64,000 nucleotides of DNA from assembly GCA_039621445.1 (NCBI GenBank), contig CP154957.1:7203062-7267061 (forward strand), given 5' to 3'. This document shows, piece after piece, positions 57,549 to 64,000 of this stretch. Source of the DNA: Euglena gracilis. Its lineage: Eukaryota > Euglenida > Euglenophyceae > Euglenales. Both the position numbers and the translations under genes were made by a program. The notes under the pieces were generated by a model. That model saw only the letters and a program-made list of their open reading frames with translations, was not told the origin of the DNA and did not search any database. How positions within the stretch are numbered: position 1 is the first letter of the stretch; the number at the start of each line of letters is the position of its first letter.

Positions 57549-60500
57549 TCATGAATATGCATACGTACACATACACACAGCATGCATCCAGATGGCAAAT
57601 GGAGATCGCCACCCTTTGTGCCTCTGCGAGTCCGCGGCCGGCTCGGTCCGTGGCCGCTTGGTGGGAGGCTCCACGGAGGCCTCCTCCCCCGCCTCTTCGG
57701 GGATAGGCGGCCGCAGGCCCATCGCCAGCATGAGTAGCAGTGTCCCCAGCGGCACGGTGGGGGAAGCCAGGGCGAGGGGTGGGGTGGCAGGAGGCGGGTG
57801 TGGCAGCGCGGGGGGGGGGGGATTTTGGTGAAAAACGGACCCCCGAAAACGGCGTAAATGACCAAAGGATGCGCGATTGTTGTTTCCTTGAATTCATTGA
57901 GGGTTTCCCCTCGTTTTTCCACGTGTGAAATGTTGCGAGACATTTTTCGAGGCAACTTTTGTTCACAGTGAAAGCTCCGCCTTGTGATGTAATTTTCGGG
58001 ATTTGGCGGTGTGTCCAGCCGTGTCTATCTCAGGCCCTTCGGGGTAAAAAAAAACAACTTTGCTGTTGTGACGTGATTTGGCGACTTTTTTTGGACTTAG
58101 AAGTGGCTCGGTTCCCGGTTCTACGTCCACGTGGTCCAATGGTGGTCCTCCACAAGTGGTACCACCGTTTAAAAATCGGCACAGATCCTGACAGTTCACC
58201 CGTATCAAGCAAGACCCAAGAAACCTGAGAATTCTCGGGTTTGGTCAGACAAGGGCTGATCTGTCGATGAAGGGACTGAAACACCTTTCAGTGATGACAG
58301 GCGGACCAATACGAATTCGCTGGCAGTTCCATGGGGGGGGGTTCGGCTTCGCCTGTGTGTTGTCTACGTTCTGTGTGCCTGTGCACGTGTAATTGTATTG
58401 GCAGTCATCATTAACGATCGAATGACGCGAACCATTTTGGCTATGCCATTCCATCTTGTCTTTCGTCTTCTTGTCCCATTCCCATTCCCATTCTGGGGGG
58501 GGGGGCACAGCAGATTGCCCCCTGGTCGTCCCTCTCGCATTCCGCTGACGCTCCTCTGGGGTCAGCAGGGCCTCCAGCGGCGCAATGGCAGCCAGCAGGC
58601 AGTCTGCAGGCCTCCGGTCGCCCGCGGCACTCGCCGAGCCAAAAAAACTGGTGAACGTCATACAAAGTGTGTGTTGGCCCCAAATGCGACATGAGCCTAC
58701 AGGGATCCTCACACGTCCCTGCTGGCCGAGGCCAAAATGTATCCGTGATTTTCCGTGATTTTCCGTGATTTGCCGTGATTTTCCGTGAAATTCCTGTTTC
58801 CGGAAAAGGTCAAAAGCCACATTGCATTCTTCACCGCAGCCATATTTGGGCGGTTGTTGCAGCAGATCGTTTCTCGAGAGATTTGCACCCCTGAGAGGAC
58901 TCCCCACCTCACAGCAAGAACACAAAAAACGAACAGAACCGGAGGCGAATGTCTGCCTTACTCCTTAAGCCTTGTGAAAGCGTTCCTGGACGTCCCCATT
59001 ATGAAACATGCAGACTGCCACTTGCCAAAAAATTTCCGGTGCCTTCGGCGCCAGGCCAACCACTTTCATTTTCGGGACTCTGAAAAAACCGGCCAGTCAC
59101 CCCTCTGGGTGGGACAGGTGTTAAGGAATGATGTGTTTGGCACCTTGCTGTGCCGTTTGTCAGCATCCGGACACGAAAGCTCCAAATTGGACAACATTGT
59201 CTGTTTGGAAAAGCAGAGAATGTGCAAAGCATCCCATTAAAATGCATCTGCACACACAAAGCAATTCAAAAAAGCACCCAAAATTTTCCTTCTGAACCCT
59301 CCACCTCATCCGTGAACTTCTGTGATTTTCCATGATTTCCGTGAAAATGGCCTTCCGCCCATTTCCGTGATCCTCCGTGAATTTCCGTGAATTTCCTTTT
59401 CAGGACGTGTGAGGATCCTTGCCAGGGAATTTCTTAAGGACCCCCCGGGGGGGGGGGTCCAGCCTCCGGCTGGCAAAAAGGCTGCTGGCTGGATTTGAGC
59501 TGCTGGCTGGACCCCCCCCCCGGGGGGGGGGGGGGGGGGGGGGGGGGGGTGGGGTCCGGGGCTGGAGCGGGCTGGGCTGGGCTGGGTCGAGGAAAAACAA
59601 AATTTTCTAACACATTTTGGCCATTTTCGACATTTTGATGGGTGGAGCTAGGTCAAGGCTGGGGGGCTGTAATGGAGGGGCTGTGATGAGGGGGAAAAAT
59701 GCAGGGATAAGTGAGCTGGACAGCCCAGTTGGCTGGCCGGCCTGTGGCCGGCTGGGCCGGCCTTCGGCCGGCTGGCCCGGCCTCCGGCCGGGCTGGACCC
59801 GACTTTATTTCACTCGACCCCGGGGGGGGGGGGGGCTCCCAGCCCGAATTTGGGCTGCTGGCTGGATTTGAGCTGCTGGCTGGCTGGACCCCCCCCCCGG
59901 GGGGTAGGGTACCCTCCGGCTTAAGAAATTCCCTGATTCCTTGGAGCCTAACGTGCGTTTCATGAAATTGAATGATACCAATAATAAGACCACAACATGT
60001 GCACATTGTGAACCTCGCATTTTCAAAATACTATGCTGACTTCAGCGCCACTTGACATAAACATGTCACCGTTTGCAGGTTCAATGCAACAGCACATACA
60101 TACCCAGGTCATCCCACTCCCCATCCATATCCATCTCATATATGCCACAAAACCGTTGATGTGGATTTTCTCACGCTTTTCGACAGCTTGGGAAAGGGGT
60201 GAAAACCAGTGGCAGGCACAATCTGAGTGCCTCATGGTTCATGATTTTTTTTGAGTGGGGAGATATTGGGTTGGGGCGGGGTAACCAATTTATTATAATT
60301 TATTATTTGGAGGGTTCAAACCATTGTTGCTTTGAACATTTCAATTACGTCGTCGACCCTTCTCAAACGCCAAACGCCGACAGCCACACAAACGAAGCCT
60401 GGCTGTGCCTCTTCGATGAAGGGCAAGCACACGATGCCCTGCCAGGCGTAGCGCTTCCCCACCAAGTCCACATGGAACTGGGCCGGGTAGAAATCCTTGA

Positions 60501-63228
60501 TGGGGGAGAGGTCGCTCTCCATCAGCGAATGGTAGCACTGCGGGCAGAGGGGGTGTGCGTGTGTATGCGTCCCATCGATGTTCCGGTATGTCTCTTCTGA
60601 ATTGCTTTCTGCTGAACTGAATGCAGTGTGATGCTGCGACGCAAGGTTGTTTTCCCCTCTATGGTGTGAGGAATGCAGACAAACAGACACGCCCACACGT
60701 TCCCACGCCCACGCATGTGCACACGCAGGCACGCAGGGACGAGCACACACACATACACACATACACATGCACAAACACACATACACACATAAAACACACA
60801 CACACAGGCTCACATACACGCATACACACATACACACACACACACACCCATACACACGTGCACACACACACACACACACACACACACGCGGGAATGTGTT
60901 TGCGGAAGCGTGCACACAAATACACGTGGGTTCACATCCAGTGCCTGCCAGCACGCTTGCACTCCCCTGCGTGGGGCAGGGCGTGCTTCGACGCGGGAGG
61001 CAGCACCCCCATCAGCTGCCCGAACGGCGTGAATGGCTCTCCGGGGTCCGGCAGCGTCGTCCCCAGCAGAGCGGTGCTAAAGCAAAAAAAAAAACCCTGC
61101 CTCAGCACAGTCTGCCAAAAATCTGTCGACCCATCTGGCAGGGCGCATCTGAACAGAAAACAAAAAAAGATTCCCGACGCAGCACATTGAAGGCAAAGTC
61201 CACAGCAAAAAAAAAAGGCTGAAAAACCTGACTGAAAAAAATGGTTGAAGAAAATGGCTGAAAAAATGGCCGTATTTTGGCAAAAAAAAAGTGGTCGAAA
61301 TCGGGGGGGGGGGGGTCTGGCACCCTTGGACCATGGCCCATCCACTTAAAACGTCAAAAAATGCTTTTTCGACCTGTTTGGCCTCAATCCAAAAGTAAGC
61401 CGTCGGCCCTTAGGCCCAAGGGAGGTCCTCAAGGGGCGGTCCTTAGCAAGAAAAATTCACGTCCCGATGGGGACGTCCTGACAAATGGGGAGAATGTCAA
61501 AATATCTTGGCTGGCACTGGTCGAAAAATCAATTTCCAAAACCCTGGAAAATCGCCTGTCCAGCCAAAAAATTTTTTCGAAAATTTCAGTTTTCAAAAAA
61601 TTTCCACTCATTTCTTTTAAGCCCTGTACTAAGCAAAAAAAAAAACCCGCCCCGACACATCAAATGAAAAATCCATAGGGAAAAATGACCAAAAAAGTGG
61701 CGATATTTTGGCAAAAAAACGGGTCGACTTCGGGAAAAAAAGTGATTTCTGACACCCTTGAATCGTCGTCCATCCACCCAAAACGTCAAAAGGTGTGTGT
61801 TTCGACTTTTGAATTTGGACTCCGTTCAAATCCCTGGTCGCCCTTCGCCGGCCTTGGTCGACCCTTAGGCCGGGGGGTGGTCCTTAACGGGGAAAAAAAA
61901 CTTCCCATCCCTTATGGACCGCCCTAGCAGCAGGGCGTTGCTGCTAGGGACCCCCTTTGGCCCATTTTTGGCCCATTTTTGGCCCCTTTGGGCAATTTTT
62001 GGTGACTTTTGGCCATTTTTGCCCTTTTTTTTTGCCAATTTTTTTTGGCTTTTGGCCATTTTGGGCCACCTTTGGCCATTTTTAGGCCATTTTTGGTCAT
62101 TTTTGACTGTTTTTGGCCAATTTTTAGCAAGTTTGGCCGAACCAACATCGTATGTATGCAAAAAGATCACCTCTGACCGGGGGAGAGGGTGGTCGTCAGA
62201 CAAGCCCGGTCGTTGGACAAGGGGGGGGTACACATAGTTGACAACATTGTACCTCTGCATCATCATTGTGTGAGCGTTCCATTGTCCAAACAAACCCTTT
62301 TTTTGGCTGGAAACATGATCCATCACAATAGCAGAAAGCAAAATCACTCGCGGCCAGTGTTGTTGCGCAACAGTGAAGCGGTCCCCAACCTCATCATCAG
62401 AATCCAAAGAAGCGAATGATGAATGACTGTATTTGTCAAGAAAAATAGTTCCCAGGAAAAAAATCTCATTCGTGGTCATTCGTGATATTCGTGATTATTC
62501 GTGATTTTCGAAAAATCTGAAATTCGTGGTGATTCGTGATTATTCGTGATTATTCGTGCCACGAATCAGAGGGAATCCCTGCCCTGAGTTACAAAACATT
62601 CTGCCTCCTGCCTGCTCGCCCTGGCCTCCAAGGCCCCCCAGGCGCCAAGCAGGTCGGAGGCGAACGGGGCATAGTGGTACGGGTAATACCACGTCCAGGA
62701 TGGGCAGCCCTGACAGAGGGGGTGCGGGTGATGGGTGGGAGACAGAGGCATGGGAAATCCAGGGCTCCGGGATTCAAACCCACAAACTTCAGGCTGTGAA
62801 GGCTGAAGGTCAAGCTTTCAGGTCATTTTATCAATTCACACATTCATCCATGAATGTATGCACACATATACACAGAAAGACAGATGGATGGATAGGTAGA
62901 TGAAGAGATGGATTGATTGATCGATGGATTGACTGACTGATTGCTTGATTGATTGAGCGGCGCGCGAGGGGAAAGACTCCGAAATTTACTGTTTGTAACA
63001 ATTTTAGGCGATGATTTTGATAGTTTTAGTCTAAAAAAATGGTCATCACGTGGAGGATGCCTTAAATTCTTTTTCTCTCTGCCTCGCCACCCTGACACAC
63101 CTGGTAGTAGTATCGCATCACCCACCGTAGGCCCTCCCAGTACGCCACGCAGCAGCGCTTGCACTCCGCTGCCAAGTCTGCCTCGGCGAAACCCAGCTTG
63201 CTGGCGTAGTAGCGCTCACGAGGCCCCG
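57549..63228 (-). CDS. XRN: XRN/Rat1-type 5'-3' exoribonuclease, 3' part of gene (start lies beyond the right edge)
   Basis: Degrades RNA from a 5' monophosphate. Exons in reading order are 63228-63101, 62709-62627, 61061-60973, 60539-60409, 58601-about 58528 and 57798 downward. Translation gives XRN landmarks in the correct order: WVMRYYYQ then [20 protein letters not shown], then [15 protein letters not shown], then [19 protein letters not shown] and LPFIEE, then LTPEERQRN. The first intron is GT-AG (CAG|GTGTGT). The next four fit the nonconventional CAG/CTG rule, and all phases agree. Residue choices are closer to nuclear Rat1/XRN2 and plant XRN4 than to cytoplasmic XRN1, but the paralogue is unsettled. 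The last exon is proline-rich with a basic KRPR stretch. It could end at a TGA at 57549 or splice on near 57618. The N-terminal catalytic part is outside the window. Family assignment is secure; exact 3' end and paralogue are inferred. Confidence 0.9.
58700..59943. mobile_element. CAGGGATCCTCACACGTCC element in an XRN intron, holding a nested element
   Basis: The left end CAGGGATCCTCACACGTCC is matched by inverted GGACGTGTGAGGATCC at 59402-59418. GAGCCTA flanks both outer ends (58693-58699 and 59944-59950). The interior has tandem CCGTGATTTT units at both sides (58738-58795, 59315-59398). It is interrupted near its right end by 59423-59935. Confidence 0.7.
59423..59935. mobile_element. CAGGGAATTTCTTAAG element, second copy, nested
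   Basis: Nearly identical in ends and interior to 10459-11037. The flanks ATCCTTG(C) and ATTCCTTG show a duplication with a one-base indel. It is inserted in the right end of the element that starts at 58700. Confidence 0.8.
60540..60972 (-). other. Nonconventional intron in the XRN gene
   Basis: The upstream exon ends CTGCCCC. The intron begins ACG-CAG-GGGAGTG and ends ACACCCCCT-CTG-CCCGC, followed by AGTGCTACC. The join creates a Gln codon and restores the conserved ALPxCYHSLM region in phase. The G-rich start and C-rich end can pair. A CA-rich microsatellite fills much of the interior. Confidence 0.75.
60715..60890. repeat. (CA)n-rich microsatellite
   Basis: CACACA runs with ACATACA variants inside the XRN intron 60540-60972. 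Confidence 0.85.
61080..61940. repeat. CAGGGCGGTCC-family fragments inside an XRN intron
   Basis: Two overlapping partial copies carry GGACCATGGCCCATCC and CGTCGTCCATCC phrases, GGCGGTCCTTAGC, and a right end ATGGACCGCCCTA. After the right end a long run of GGCCATTTTTGGC-like units follows to about 62125. Confidence 0.5.
62465..62570. repeat. ATTCGTGATT tandem units
   Basis: Irregular repeats of ATTCGTG(G/A)T(T/C) end in CCACGAATCAGAGGGAATCCCTG. They resemble the CCGTGATTTT units of the element at 58.7 kb. In an XRN intron directly beside exon 62709-62627. Confidence 0.65.
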
Positions 63229-63378
63229 CTGTGCACTTGGCAACGGCACGATCAGAGTAAAAAAAAAACCGATAAAAATGAGTCAAAAAATGGAATGCCT
63301 TCAAATCTGGGTCTAGCAACTGCTTCCACAGCATGCAGATGGGTGTATGCAAAAGAAGAGATATGACTCACTCCATCC

Positions 63379-64000
63379 CAGGGCGGTCCTGAAACAACAG
63401 GGCGTTCCCGCCTGGCACATTCAATGAAAATACACAGGAAAAATGGTCCAAAAAACTGCCATGCTTTGGAAAACGGGTCGACTCTGGGGGAAAAAATGAT
63501 TTCTGGCATCCTTGGACCATCGCCCATCCCCCAAAATGTCAAAAAAGTGTTTTTTCCACTTTTTGGTTTTTTTGACCCCGCTCAAGCTGTCCAGATTGGC
63601 CCTTGGCTGGCCCTTGGGCCTTAGGGCAGTCCTTGGGGGGTGGTCAGGGCGGTCCTTTCAGCAAATAAAAAAAAAAACTCCACTGTCCCAGCACGCTGAA
63701 TGAAAATATACAGGAAAACGGGCAAAGAACTTTGGCATTCTTCGGCGAGAACAGGTCGACATCAGGAATAAAAACTGATTCTTGGCGTCCTTGGACCATC
63801 GCCCATCCACCCAAATCATCAAAAAATGTGTTTTTTGGACTTTTCAATTTTGGACCCCGTTCAAGTCCCAGTCTGGCCCTTGGTGGGCCCTTTGGCCGAA
63901 AGGGGGGCGGTCCTTAAGAAAATTAAAAAAAAACAAGTTTCCTGTCCCTTATGGACCGCCCTGGGGGTGGTCCTTCAGGGGAAAAAAAGAATCCCGTCCC
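63379..64000. mobile_element. Outer CAGGGCGGTCC element, cut by the window edge
   Basis: It starts CAGGGCGGTCCTGAAAC and carries the family landmarks (CATCCTTGGACCATCGCCCATCC). It is interrupted by the nested copy at 63645-63963. Its right end is outside the window. It lies upstream of the first visible XRN exon, so it probably sits in an intron. Confidence 0.65.
63645..63963. mobile_element. CAGGGCGGTCC element with perfect 8-bp target duplication, nested
   Basis: The element begins CAGGGCGGTCCTTTCAG and ends ATGGACCGCCCTG. GGGGTGGT flanks both sides exactly (63637-63644 and 63964-63971). It is inserted inside another member of the same family that begins at 63379 and runs past the window edge. 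Confidence 0.85.

Larger units (their letters stand above)
58602..60408 (-). other. Nonconventional XRN intron carrying nested inverted-repeat elements
   Basis: The intron begins GCA-CAG-CCAGG after ...GAAGAG and ends GGC-CTG-CAGAC before TGCCTGCTG. This gives LPFIEECLLAAI in phase, as expected for XRN proteins. The interior holds the element 58700-59943, which itself contains the element 59423-59935. Confidence 0.7.
61062..62626 (-). other. Probable nonconventional intron in the XRN gene
   Basis: The intron would begin GGC-CAG-GGCGAG after ...GCCTTGGA and end CGCT-CTG-CTGGG before GACGACGCTG. Phase 2 is kept on both sides. The spacing between ASDL and GEPF is then 14 residues, near the family norm. 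A conventional acceptor (TTTAG at 61077) is also in frame and would add five residues, so the 3' edge is less certain. Confidence 0.55.

Noticed and set aside
60621-61222. Long plus-strand His/Thr-rich frames
   Set aside because: They are the translated CA microsatellite; the minus strand carries proven XRN exons on both sides.
62761-62835. A second tRNA-like sequence on the minus strand
   Set aside because: It has a B-box-like GGTTTGAATCC, but no acceptor stem, D arm or anticodon arm that fold; at most a tRNA-derived remnant or chance.

Overview
This window looks like nuclear DNA of a euglenid (Euglena-type) protist. That is an inference from intron structure, not from a species match. Coding DNA lies in short GC-rich exons (about 40-200 nt) spread through long introns packed with microsatellites and inverted-repeat elements. 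Recognisable genes use two intron types side by side. One is ordinary GT-AG. The other lacks GT-AG: it has CAG at intron bases +4 to +6, a complementary CTG (sometimes GTG) at -8 to -6, and nearby pairing between the two ends. This is the rule I know for euglenid nonconventional introns. Using it restores conserved residues and reading phase exactly in an RRM protein (25-31 kb) and in a 5'-3' exoribonuclease (57-63 kb).

Layout. Every recognised gene, including the tRNA, is on the minus strand, so the window reads right to left: (1) XRN/Rat1-type exoribonuclease, 63.2-57.5 kb, its 5' part beyond the right edge; (2) tRNA-Leu(CAA) at 57.5 kb; (3) an unrecognised multi-exon gene, 56.75-53.7 kb; (4) DXO/Rai1-type decapping nuclease, 53.1-44.9 kb; (5) a secreted cysteine-rich protein starting at 41.4 kb; (6) C-terminal exons of an unrecognised protein at 35.1-34.4 kb; (7) a complete U1A/U2B''-type snRNP protein, 30.7-25.2 kb; (8) a small multi-pass membrane protein, 22.3-16.4 kb; (9) an unassigned exon at 16.1 kb and a signal-peptide first exon at 13.4 kb; (10) a complete small protein of a conserved uncharacterised family, 9.5-8.3 kb; (11) unassigned exons at 7.3-6.4 kb; (12) a signal-peptide first exon at 4.9 kb with an exon at 3.2 kb. 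Two weak plus-strand coding candidates lie in the first kilobase. Start codons commonly follow an AG within about 2-30 nt, as expected for spliced-leader addition, but no spliced-leader gene was seen.

Repeats dominate the rest. At least ten inverted-repeat families recur. Several end in CAG...CTG and are flanked by 8-bp target duplications. Because 3+5=8, splicing by the nonconventional-intron rule would remove such an element plus exactly one copy of its duplication. Other families end in long C/G tracts. A five-block CATA microsatellite with a long foldback inside it covers 13.5-15.5 kb.

The XRN/Rat1-type and DXO/Rai1-type genes, whose fungal counterparts form one nuclear RNA 5'-end surveillance complex, are near neighbours in the same direction. 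The U1A/U2B'' gene is also RNA-processing machinery. Nothing suggests a bacterial or viral region.
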